From assembly GCA_965228785.1 (NCBI GenBank), contig CBDDIF010000002.1, forward strand, positions 248,001-312,000: DNA of 64,000 bases. The letters are read 5' to 3'. A program made the translations under genes and the position numbers. Every line of letters begins with the position of its first letter. Positions within the stretch are counted from its first letter, which is position 1. Shown here in pieces: positions 8,845 through 17,510 of the stretch. The stretch is from Hoeflea_A sp965228785. Its GTDB lineage: Bacteria; Pseudomonadota; Alphaproteobacteria; Rhizobiales; Rhizobiaceae. Below the pieces are notes generated by a model. That model had not been told where the DNA came from, did no database searches, and saw nothing but the letters and a program-made list of their open reading frames with translations.

Positions 8845-9705
8845 TCAGGCAAGGCGCGCCGCATGCCAGCGCATGTGATCGTCCATGAAACTGGAAATGA
8901 AGAAATAGGAGTGGTCATATCCCTCCTGCATACGAAGGGTCAGCGGGATGCCGGCCTTCTTGCACGCTTCTTCCAGCAGCCATGGTCTCAGACCTGAATC
9001 CAGAAAACCGTCCGAGCCTCCCTGATCCACGAGCAGTTCGGGAAACCTCGCACCGTCTTCGATAAGCGCACAGGCGTCGTAGGCGCGCCATGTAGACTGG
9101 TCGCTCCCGAGATAGGTGCCGAGGGCACCGGCAGACCAGTCGGCTTTCATCGGGTTCACGATAGGCGCGAAAGCCGAGCAGCTCTTGAACCGTTCTGGGT
9201 TCTTTAATGCGATCGTCAGTGCACCATGGCCGCCCATCGAGTGGCCGAATATGGATTGCCGGCTCATGTCTGCCGGGAACTGCTCGGCGATGAGCGAAGA
9301 CAATTCCTCGGTGATGTAGGTGTACATCTGATAATTGGCGGACCAGGGCGCCTCTGTCGCATTGACGTAGAAGCCGGCGCCGGTGCCCATTTGCCAATTG
9401 TCCGGCTCGTCTGCGATCTTGTCGCCGCGCGGACTGGTGTCCGGGCAAATGACGATGAGGCCCAGTTCCTCAGCAAGCCGCCGATATTCGCCCTTTTCCA
9501 TCACATTGGCGTGGGTGCAGGTCAGGCCGGACAAATACCATAGAACGGGCAGGGACGTGTTTTCGCCGGCCGCGGGTACATAGGCTGCGAAGGTCATGTC
9601 GCACCCGCAACTCTGCGACGGGTGGGTGTAGACCCCTTGGGTTCCGCCATGGGATTTGACTTCTGAAACGACAATCATTTCCGCCGATACCTCTTTGTTT
9701 TTCAT
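8845..9705 (-). CDS. fghA: S-formylglutathione hydrolase
   Basis: Hydrolyses S-formylglutathione to formate and glutathione, the last step of glutathione-dependent formaldehyde oxidation. An esterase-D type alpha/beta hydrolase with the nucleophile in GHSMGGHGAL, the oxyanion region LSGLTCTHANV, CPDTSPRGDKI, and the catalytic His in EGYDHSYFFISSF. The longest frame is 286 aa and its ATG lies 2 bases after the DUF188 stop. An internal ATG at 9678 (277 aa) matches the usual family length and also has a GAGG upstream, so it may be the true start. It sits downstream of the matching dehydrogenase on the same strand. Confidence 0.95.
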   Translation of the reverse strand: MKNKEVSAEMIVVSEVKSHGGTQGVYTHPSQSCGCDMTFAAYVPAAGENTSLPVLWYLSGLTCTHANVMEKGEYRRLAEELGLIVICPDTSPRGDKIADEPDNWQMGTGAGFYVNATEAPWSANYQMYTYITEELSSLIAEQFPADMSRQSIFGHSMGGHGALTIALKNPERFKSCSAFAPIVNPMKADWSAGALGTYLGSDQSTWRAYDACALIEDGARFPELLVDQGGSDGFLDSGLRPWLLEEACKKAGIPLTLRMQEGYDHSYFFISSFMDDHMRWHAARLA

Positions 9706-9707
9706 AC

Positions 9708-10169
9708 TTATTTTTTCTTGATTGCTCGTCGGGCCAGGCGGTCCAGAGCCTCCAGAAAGCGGGAACGGTCCTTTTGCGAGAAAGCAGCGTTGTAGCCGCT
9801 GATTTCTCCACTTTCACGCAGATGCTGATTCAAATCGCGCACGGCCGTGGCCATTCCGATATTCGTATGGTCGAAAACCCGTCCTGTGGGACCAAGGACG
9901 TGAGCGCCTTTGGTGACACAGCGTCCGGCAAGCGGCACGTCTGCGGTGATGACGATATCGGCTTCGCTGACATTGTCAGCGATCCAGTCATCGGCGGCAT
10001 CCAGCCCGTCACTGACGATGATATTGCGGATCATGGGGTCGCGAGACGGCCGAAGGCCGCCATTTGCAACGAAGGTGACTGGAAAGCTGTAGCGTTCAGC
10101 GACGCGGACGACCTCCGGCTTGACCGGGCATGCGTCCGCGTCGACGAAAACCGTTGGCCCTTCGGCCAT
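9708..10169 (-). CDS. YaiI/YqxD family protein (DUF188)
   Basis: A 153-residue member of the YaiI/YqxD (DUF188) family, which has a PIN-like fold and no established biochemical role. Family features are FVDADACPVK at the N-terminus, VSDGLDAADDWIA, DIVITADVPLA and the C-terminal FSQKDRSRFLEALD. The conserved Asp residues of the first and third stretches would form the PIN-like acidic site. It lies 6 bases after the dehydrogenase stop and 2 bases before the hydrolase start, so it is embedded in the formaldehyde operon. That location is conspicuous, but gives no proof of a role there. Confidence 0.93.
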   Translation of the reverse strand: MAEGPTVFVDADACPVKPEVVRVAERYSFPVTFVANGGLRPSRDPMIRNIIVSDGLDAADDWIADNVSEADIVITADVPLAGRCVTKGAHVLGPTGRVFDHTNIGMATAVRDLNQHLRESGEISGYNAAFSQKDRSRFLEALDRLARRAIKKK

Positions 10170-10175
10170 GCGGCT

Positions 10176-11285
<1,110 letters not shown>

Positions 11286-11392
11286 GTGTCCCTCCCAACG
11301 TGGTAAGCAAGTTTTGTTTCGCCGGGTACACTGTCAGACCCGGAGCCACGGCTCAAGATGCGAATGCAAGTCTTGCAGGTGTCGGAGGCAAA

Positions 11393-11782
11393 TTACCGAG
11401 ATAAAGCGCCTGCGATGCGCTCGGCTTCCAGCTCCAGCGTTTCGATGGTCTTCGACATGTCGTCGTGGGAATCCCGAAGCCGCGCTATCTGGGTCATCAG
11501 CACACGCAATTCGGAGTGAACCTCTGGTGCTGCGGGTGATTCGCCAATGCCGGTCAAAAGCCAGGTTGGAGAAACGCCGAGCACTCCGGCCAGCATCGTC
11601 ACCCGATTGGCCCTTGGTTCGGACCGGTCCGTCTCCCAGTCGTTCACGGTATTGGACTTTACGCCGAGCCGGCGCGCCAGTTGAGCCGTTGAGAGGTTCA
11701 ATCCATCACGGGCGCGCGAAATTCGGCCTCCGAGTGTGTCGAAGTCGGTGTTGCCCGTTTTTGCGCCGGTGGCCCGCTGCAT
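11393..11782 (-). CDS. XRE-family helix-turn-helix regulator
   Basis: 129 aa. Residues 20-75 form a Cro/C1-type helix-turn-helix (ISRARDGLNLSTAQLARRLGV, then KSNTVNDWETDRSEPRANRV). The C-terminal 40 residues look like a coiled coil (MTQIARLRDSHDDMSKTIETL) and could mediate dimerisation. No ligand domain is present. It ends 107 bases before adhI on the same strand and is divergent from the potassium channel gene, so it could act on either; the sequence does not decide. Confidence 0.88.
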   Translation of the reverse strand: MQRATGAKTGNTDFDTLGGRISRARDGLNLSTAQLARRLGVKSNTVNDWETDRSEPRANRVTMLAGVLGVSPTWLLTGIGESPAAPEVHSELRVLMTQIARLRDSHDDMSKTIETLELEAERIAGALSR

Positions 11783-12030
11783 GGGGTGCTCCTATCGCCA
11801 ATTGCACTGAACCGCGGACATCGATCCGATGCGCGGTCACCTGACGATTGATAATCGCGGCCGTGCAGCATGGTTTTGTTGTTTCCGCCAAAAATGTGCC
11901 CGTAGCCGATGCCCGACGCTGATAATGGCCATCACACCCTTTGAAGTCGCTTCCCCAGACTTTATCGGATATCGATTTCCGCTGTTGCACCGCGTGTCGC
12001 ACGCATGTTTCAATTTTCGGGGTACCACCG

Positions 12031-12462
12031 ATGCTACTCAATCTGCTTCTGGGGACGATCGTCATTTCTCTCACCGTTGTCATTCACACCGGCGGGATGG
12101 TGCTGGTCGCCAACATCACCAATCTCATAGCAGAGCGTCATCCCTTGCACGGTTACCGTCGCAAGATGATTGCCATGGTCACCGTGGTGCACGGCCTCTT
12201 TCTGCTCCACATGATCGAGATCTGGCTGTGGGCGGTGGTCTATACCTTGGTCGGCGCGATTCCGGATTTTACGGATTCGCTCTATTTCTCAGCCATCACG
12301 TTTTCCACATTAGGCTACGGAGACCAATTGCTGCACGACGATTGGCAATTGCTGGCAGGACTGGAGGGAATCAGCGGATTTTTGCTGATCGGCTGGTCCA
12401 CCGCCTATCTGGTTGCCGCATCGACACGCATCGGCCCATTTCAGCCGGGCAAGCATTTCTGA
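12031..12462 (+). CDS. Small potassium channel protein
   Basis: 143 aa inner-membrane protein with a pore loop carrying the potassium selectivity filter TLGYGD (residues 93-98), flanked by hydrophobic helices at about 3-32, 45-78 and 108-130. It has no cytoplasmic RCK/TrkA domain and no voltage sensor, so it is a minimal channel that would assemble as a tetramer. Start taken at ATG 12031, just after GGGG 11-14 bases upstream. The frame runs further upstream, but that sequence is not hydrophobic. The neighbour downstream is an exported pentapeptide-repeat protein. Confidence 0.85.
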   Translation: MLLNLLLGTIVISLTVVIHTGGMVLVANITNLIAERHPLHGYRRKMIAMVTVVHGLFLLHMIEIWLWAVVYTLVGAIPDFTDSLYFSAITFSTLGYGDQLLHDDWQLLAGLEGISGFLLIGWSTAYLVAASTRIGPFQPGKHF

Positions 12463-12554
12463 TCACCGAACGGGTTGCGTATCCCACGCAAATCTTACAT
12501 CAAATGGACATGAAATTGGTTAGACTGTCAGCACGAGCCTATGGGAGTGACTCA

Positions 12555-13262
12555 ATGGAACAGTTCCGCCTTTTTGTGACAGTGCCGTGGACCGTGGCCA
12601 TCGTTTTGGCTGCCTGGACCGGAATGACGGTTTCTGCCGATGCATCCTGCTCAAGCAGTCCGGGGGATGGGGTGAACTGGTCGGATTGTCGAAAGCGAAA
12701 CCTCATATTGGAAGGTGCTACATTAACGAACGCAAATCTGACCGGCGCCGACCTGACGTCGACTGACCTGCGGGGCTCGAAGCTCGACGGCGCTGATTTT
12801 GAGAAGGCGACCCTCCTGCGCACTTTCATGAGCGATTCGACCATTACCGGCGCAAACTTCACAAAGGCAGTGGGATACCGCACCAATTTCGATGGAGCGG
12901 ACCTGTCCGACACCGATCTTGAAAAGTCGGAAATGCAGCGCGCCGACTTCGGCAATACCAACCTGACGAACACGAACTTTTCCAAAGCCGAGCTTGGCCG
13001 CGCCAACTTCGAGAATGCTGTGGTGGAGAACGTCAATTTCGAGTTTGCCAACCTGGCCAGGGCCGATTTCCGAAACGCCAAACTCTCCGGGCGGAACGAT
13101 TTCACCGGTTCCTTCCTGTTCCTGACGCGCTTCGATGGTCAGGACATCAGCCAGGCAGTGGGTCTTGTACAATCGCAAATAGACATTGCCTGTGGTGATG
13201 AGAAGACAGTGCTGCCTGAGGGATTGGGCCCGTCTGCCCAGTGGCCGTGCGAGGACGAATAG
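12555..13262 (+). CDS. Exported pentapeptide-repeat protein
   Basis: 235 aa. Residues 1-30 form a signal peptide ending in SADA, so the mature protein should be periplasmic. From about residue 50 to 200 there are tandem A(D/N)LxX-type repeats (LTNANLTGADLTSTDLRG, LGRANFENAVVENVNF), which fold into a right-handed quadrilateral beta-helix. Two Cys at 32 and 45 (SCSSSPGDGVNWSDC) cap the repeat and may form a disulfide, as may the pair CGDEK and WPCEDE near the end. The start at 12555 is supported by GGGAG 7 bases upstream; the long upstream extension of the frame overlaps the channel gene and is not coding. Function unknown; probably a structural or interaction module. Confidence 0.88.
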   Translation: MEQFRLFVTVPWTVAIVLAAWTGMTVSADASCSSSPGDGVNWSDCRKRNLILEGATLTNANLTGADLTSTDLRGSKLDGADFEKATLLRTFMSDSTITGANFTKAVGYRTNFDGADLSDTDLEKSEMQRADFGNTNLTNTNFSKAELGRANFENAVVENVNFEFANLARADFRNAKLSGRNDFTGSFLFLTRFDGQDISQAVGLVQSQIDIACGDEKTVLPEGLGPSAQWPCEDE

Positions 13263-13268
13263 CGTCCT

Positions 13269-13985
13269 TTAATCGGCGTTGCGAGTAGCTCCAAAAACTG
13301 CTTCGAAACTTTGCTGCAATGCCAGATCGGTGTCCGCCATGGTCACTGGCAACCCGAGATCAACGAGGCTGGTGACCCCATGGCCAGTGACCCCACAGGG
13401 CACAATTCCTGAGAAGTGCTCGAGATCCGGCTCCACATTGATCGATATGCCGTGAAAGCTCACCCAACGGCGCAGCCGGATACCGATTGCCGCAACTTTG
13501 TCCTCGGCCGGCGTGCCGTCGGCCAGGAGAGAGCGCTCCGGTCGAACCACCCACACCCCGACCCGGTCTTCTCGTCGTTCACCTTTAATGTTCATTGAGG
13601 CCAGCGTCTCGATGATCCAGGCTTCCAATGCCGAGACAAATGCGCGGACATCACACCGTCGGCGCTTCAGGTCGAGCATGACATAGGCGACCCGCTGGCC
13701 GGGACCATGATAGGTGTATTCCCCACCACGGCCGGTATGATGCACCGGGAACCGATCCGGCGCGATCAAGTCAGCCTCTCTGGCGCTGGTGCCCGCCGTA
13801 TAGAGCGGCGGATGCTCGACGAGCCAGACCAATTCGTCGGCCCTGCCGTCGCGAATTGCTGCGGCGCGTTCCTCCATAAAGGACACAGCCATGTCATAGT
13901 CTACAAGGCGCTCTTCAACGCGCCATTCGACCGGCGGTGATCCGGCCGCAGCAAAAAAACCGGCGCTGAACTCGTCGCGTTTCAT
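13269..13985 (-). CDS. lipB: Octanoyl-[acyl-carrier-protein]-protein N-octanoyltransferase
   Basis: Transfers octanoate from acyl carrier protein to lipoyl domains, the first step of de novo lipoate attachment. Family features are VEHPPLYTAGTS, GRGGEYTYHGPGQ, the catalytic Lys in DKVAAIGIR and the catalytic Cys in VPCGVTGHGVTSL. It is 238 aa from the ATG at 13985, which fits the family; the frame remains open further upstream into the region beside tRNA-Leu, but that part has no family resemblance. It is convergent with the pentapeptide gene, 6 bases apart. Confidence 0.95.
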   Translation of the reverse strand: MKRDEFSAGFFAAAGSPPVEWRVEERLVDYDMAVSFMEERAAAIRDGRADELVWLVEHPPLYTAGTSAREADLIAPDRFPVHHTGRGGEYTYHGPGQRVAYVMLDLKRRRCDVRAFVSALEAWIIETLASMNIKGERREDRVGVWVVRPERSLLADGTPAEDKVAAIGIRLRRWVSFHGISINVEPDLEHFSGIVPCGVTGHGVTSLVDLGLPVTMADTDLALQQSFEAVFGATRNAD

Positions 13986-14149
13986 GAATGGATCGTTTCT
14001 GCCTGCGATGCCGGAATATGTGGCGCAGAAGCTGAGGCGATGCAAGGGCTGCCGACCGCTGTCAAGCCCGTCAAAAAAACGCCACGGGCTCTTGTCTGAC
14101 CCAAATCGATTTGTTACATGCGGCGCGCCGGTGACGGCTTCTACCACGT

Positions 14150-14234
14150 GCGGTCGTGGCGGAATTGGTAGACGCGCAGCGTTGAGGTCGCTGTGGGGCA
14201 ACCCGTGGAAGTTCGAGTCTTCTCGACCGCACCA
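14150..14234 (+). tRNA. tRNA-Leu(GAG)
   Basis: Acceptor stem GCGGTCG (14150-14156) pairs with CGACCGC (14224-14230). The anticodon stem CAGCG/CGCTG encloses loop TTGAGGT, giving anticodon GAG. It has a long variable arm typical of class II tRNAs, a T loop TTCGAGT, and an encoded CCA (14232-14234). Confidence 0.96.
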
Positions 14235-14363
14235 TCAACTTCTCACTACTCCTTTTTGTTTGCCCAATCGCGCAACCACCGAGTTGGTGACTGCGCTTTT
14301 TTGTTCATTATGGGACGGGCATCGCGTCAACGTAAACTCAATCATCAGCGCATGGAGTGAGTT

Positions 14364-15239
14364 GTGGTAACGAGAACGGACCTGCTAGAGGAAGGGTTGG
14401 CTGCAGCAGAAAAGGACTTGCGGGAAAAGGTCAAGATTTGGGAGCACTACACTGACGAAAAGGCAGATGTTGCCAAGAACCTGATGCGTGGCGTGAAGAT
14501 TGTTTTGCGGCAAATGTCTTCAGGTCATGCGTTTCGTTCACTCTCAATTGGATCGAGTGAAGAGCCGCAGCTCAAATTGCTTCACGCATTGTCCGACGGC
14601 GGGCTTTGGCTTTACGACAAAGATCCCGAGGCATTGAGCGCGGTAGCCCACGTTGTAGAGCGCCACATGCTCAACGAGATTCATCTCGAAGTCGGAGACT
14701 ATCTCGACGATTTTCGAACGGAAGCTTCTGCAAAGGATACGTTATCCAGAAAATTTGGAGGCGTTCCGTTTGAATTAATTACACTCCACCATTCGCTATA
14801 CTACTGCGAGCCGGCGATTTGGCCTGAGCTGGTTGGCAATCTGAAAACCCATATCTTAAACAAGCCGGGTGTGCTGCATATTGCGCTGATGTCATCGTCG
14901 ACGGACCGCCCCCACACGACGACATGGCTGTACAACCTATTTGCAAGAAAATTCTTGGGTGTCTCAAATTCTCAAAACTTGCTCGATTTACCCGCTCAGC
15001 TGCAACAGAACGAGCAAGATTTGAGTTTCTCCACACGCAGTAGCGCAACAAGGTTTCGCCCGACCTCTTTTCAGGAATTGATGGCGGTTGTTTGGATGAT
15101 CATGCTCTATCCGGACGTGCACAATTTTGACTTGGACCAAAGAACCGAAATCGCTGAGTTCGTATTGGATGAATTTTGGTTGCCGCGACGCGATCTCATT
15201 CAAATTCAAGACTACCTGACCGCGGTCAAAAAAATTTAG
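14364..15239 (+). CDS. Divergent class I methyltransferase-like protein
   Basis: 291 aa, GTG start at 14364 with GGAG 6 bases upstream. I do not recognise a named family. The order of secondary-structure-like motifs resembles an AdoMet-dependent methyltransferase: a glycine/serine loop after a strand (FRSLSIGSSEEPQLKLL, about residues 56-72), an acidic residue after strand 2 (GLWLYDKDPEAL), a strand-4 motif (PFELITLHHSLYY) and a strand-5 motif (NKPGVLHIALMSSS). The first loop has IGSSEE rather than GxGxG, so cofactor binding is uncertain. Base composition looks visibly lower in GC than its neighbours and it follows tRNA-Leu directly, which hints at transfer. Substrate unknown. Confidence 0.65.
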   Translation: MVTRTDLLEEGLAAAEKDLREKVKIWEHYTDEKADVAKNLMRGVKIVLRQMSSGHAFRSLSIGSSEEPQLKLLHALSDGGLWLYDKDPEALSAVAHVVERHMLNEIHLEVGDYLDDFRTEASAKDTLSRKFGGVPFELITLHHSLYYCEPAIWPELVGNLKTHILNKPGVLHIALMSSSTDRPHTTTWLYNLFARKFLGVSNSQNLLDLPAQLQQNEQDLSFSTRSSATRFRPTSFQELMAVVWMIMLYPDVHNFDLDQRTEIAEFVLDEFWLPRRDLIQIQDYLTAVKKI

Positions 15240-15330
15240 ACCAATAGTTTGTCGCTATGTCCGTCTTGCCGACCTACGCAGTATTTGGAATATGCCGCAG
15301 TGGTGTCGCCAAAAGTTCAGAGGAAATCAA

Positions 15331-16320
15331 ATGGAACAAAGGCAAGTTGGGAAAACCGGTCTGCTGATCGACACGTTCGGGTTGGGTGGAGCTCCACTGG
15401 GCGGTAACTTCGTGGACCTTTCCAGGTTGGAAGCAGCCGAGTTGATCCAAGCCGCCAAGGATGCGGGTATCAGCTATTTCGACACGGCGCCCTGGTACGG
15501 CTTTGGACGTTCTCAACGCGTCATGGGTGATCTGATACGCGGCTCTGACTACACACTGTCGGACAAAGTCGGGCGGTTGCTCAAGCCCGGCGCGGTCAAA
15601 AATCCAGCCGATTTCGGAATGGTGGACCCGCTCCCGTTCAATGTCGTCTACGACTACAGCTACGACGGGATCATGAGAGCGTTCGAGGATAATCTTCATC
15701 GGCTCGGCCTCGACCGCATTGATATCCTGCTCGCCCATGACATCGGTGAAATGACTCATGGTACTGACAGTGGCCAGCACTTTGCGGACCTGAAAGAGGG
15801 CGGCTATCACGCCATGGACGAACTTCGCCGCTCGGGCCACGTGAAGGCGATCGGCTTGGGGGTCAACGAAAACCAGGTGTGCAGGGACGCGCTTGGGATC
15901 GGCGACTGGGACGTGTTTCTGCTGGCCGGGCGATACACGCTCCTGGAGCAGACACCGCTGGACGAATTGTTCCCTGCTTGCCGCGAGGCTGGAACCTCGA
16001 TCGTCTGCGGAGGACCATTCAACTCCGGAGTTCTGGTCGGTCGCGAGTCCTGGAACTATGCGAAAGCGCCAGAAGAGGTGATGACCAAGGTGAAGAAACT
16101 GGCTGATGTGGCAGATTCTCACTCTGTTCCGCTGGCCGCGGCAGCTCTTCAGTTTCCCTTGGCGAACGACCTGATTACGTCGGTCATTCCCGGCCCGCGC
16201 AATAAAGCCGAGTTTCAACAAAACCTCGCTTGGTTCAATGCACCAATTCCGAGCGAGTTCTGGTCTGAGCTGCAAGCAAAAGGGCTGCTGGATGAACGCG
16301 CGCCGGTTCCGGCCGGCTAG
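15331..16320 (+). CDS. Aldo/keto reductase
   Basis: 329 aa NAD(P)H-dependent oxidoreductase of the aldo/keto reductase superfamily, close in pattern to the D-threo-aldose 1-dehydrogenase / pyridoxal 4-dehydrogenase group. Catalytic residues visible: Asp and Tyr in YFDTAPWYGFGRSQ, Lys in LSDKVGRLL, His in DILLAHDIGE. The C-terminal cofactor segment contains SVIPGPRNKAEFQQN. Start at ATG 15331 with GAGG 8 bases upstream (cagaggaaatcaa). It stands alone between the methyltransferase-like gene and the two convergent small unknown genes. The physiological substrate cannot be read from the sequence. Confidence 0.9.
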   Translation: MEQRQVGKTGLLIDTFGLGGAPLGGNFVDLSRLEAAELIQAAKDAGISYFDTAPWYGFGRSQRVMGDLIRGSDYTLSDKVGRLLKPGAVKNPADFGMVDPLPFNVVYDYSYDGIMRAFEDNLHRLGLDRIDILLAHDIGEMTHGTDSGQHFADLKEGGYHAMDELRRSGHVKAIGLGVNENQVCRDALGIGDWDVFLLAGRYTLLEQTPLDELFPACREAGTSIVCGGPFNSGVLVGRESWNYAKAPEEVMTKVKKLADVADSHSVPLAAAALQFPLANDLITSVIPGPRNKAEFQQNLAWFNAPIPSEFWSELQAKGLLDERAPVPAG

Positions 16321-16351
16321 CAGCCAGAATACTTGGCCTGACGCAACTCGC

Positions 16352-16741
16352 CTACACCAGGCGTCTGCATGTGATCAGCAAATGTTCCACCGCTGATCTG
16401 GCTCTGTCGAAATCGTCAGCCATCGGGCTTCGTTTGGTTGAAAATACCAGCTCGAAGACCGCGTGGAAGGCGCGCTTCACCTGATCCACAGCCTTGTCCA
16501 TCTGACGGGTGCGGTAGGGGATCTGGGCCAGTAGATTGAAAATGTCAAAAATCGCCACTGTTGCCGTGCGAGACCAAGCCTCGGTCTTTGCCAGCGTGTC
16601 CTGCTCTGGGGGTTCTACCACCGAAACATCAGGGAAAAGGTCGAGCATGCCTTGCAGAGAATCGAGGCGTTGGTTCAGGTTTTGCCTGTCGTCATCATTC
16701 AGGCTCTTTTGCGGAGCGAGCCCTTCCTGTTCCTGCTGCAT
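16352..16741 (-). CDS. Unknown small helical protein, paralogue of the gene at 16919-17314
   Basis: 129 aa from the ATG at 16741; an in-frame TTG at 16771 is possible. It has no signal peptide or membrane helix and appears mostly helical. It shares an ordered pattern with the next gene upstream on the same strand: L..L...L..FP.V at residues 22-36, a region around AWSRTATVAIFDIFNLL, and a C-terminal DFDRARSAVEHLLITCRRL that matches DFDTARELTQTCLLQCKRL in the other protein. I recognise no family. The tandem paralogue and conserved C-terminal core argue that it is a real gene. Confidence 0.6.
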   Translation of the reverse strand: MQQEQEGLAPQKSLNDDDRQNLNQRLDSLQGMLDLFPDVSVVEPPEQDTLAKTEAWSRTATVAIFDIFNLLAQIPYRTRQMDKAVDQVKRAFHAVFELVFSTKRSPMADDFDRARSAVEHLLITCRRLV

Positions 16742-16918
16742 TCGATGGCTATCCCTGGCGGGTCGACACAAATCAGATCAATCAACGTCTCACCCATAGG
16801 TCGTCCCGGTGGGAGCCACAATACAATTTTGGCGATGTGTTTACCGAAGCGTTGATGGGAAGGATTCAATCGACCGACATTATCGGTGACGTGGGCGAGT
16901 TGCTTCGGCTTGGCGGTT

Positions 16919-17314
16919 TCATTCGTCGCGAAGGAGCCTTTTACATTGCAGCAAGCACGTTTGCGTCAACTCTCTAGCGGTATCGAAATCGGCTCGGGTC
17001 AGCTCTTGATATTTTCGGTCGACGATGTCGGTCAGGTGATCGAAAGCGCCGACCGCGCTAAGAAACGCAAGGCGGGTCTCGTCACTGCGGTTTTGGATTG
17101 GGCCGAGCGTGTCATAAATTCGATAAACGGCGCTTCTTGCCAGGCGGGCCCACTCTTCGAATCTGGCCCAGTGATCGACGCGGCCGGAAAGCTCAACGTT
17201 CGGAAATCCCTTGAGGGTGTCTTCCAGCAAGAGCAAGGTACGTTCGATCTGAGCGACCTCTGTCGCGCTGAGGTATCTGTTTTCAACAGACGGTTCTGGT
17301 TCGGACATCGCCAT
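16919..17314 (-). CDS. Unknown small helical protein, paralogue of the gene at 16352-16741
   Basis: 131 aa, ATG at 17314 (a second ATG two codons later is possible). Predicted soluble and mostly helical. The C-terminal half (EEWARLARSAVYRIYDTL, then LTRADFDTARELTQTCLLQC) aligns in order with the neighbouring 129-residue protein 177 bases downstream on the same strand, so the pair looks like a diverged tandem duplication. No family recognised and no catalytic motif seen. Confidence 0.62.
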   Translation of the reverse strand: MAMSEPEPSVENRYLSATEVAQIERTLLLLEDTLKGFPNVELSGRVDHWARFEEWARLARSAVYRIYDTLGPIQNRSDETRLAFLSAVGAFDHLTDIVDRKYQELTRADFDTARELTQTCLLQCKRLLRDE

Positions 17315-17510
17315 GATTTCTCAGCTAAAAGATTGAGTGCAGACTTTCTTCGAGCAGTTTGGTCTTTGTTGAGGCGCTCGCTATCGCCGTTGCACATATC
17401 ACAATTCCGTTAGTGCGGGTGACAAGGCGCTTGGGATTGTTAACGGGTCTTGACCGCAGCCGATGCCGATGGGACGATCCGGCCAAATCATAAAACCGGG
17501 AGACGATAAT

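Noticed and set aside
11829..12554. Long upstream extension of the pentapeptide-protein frame
   Set aside because: It overlaps the potassium channel gene in another frame; the ATG at 12555 has a strong ribosome binding site and starts a signal peptide.
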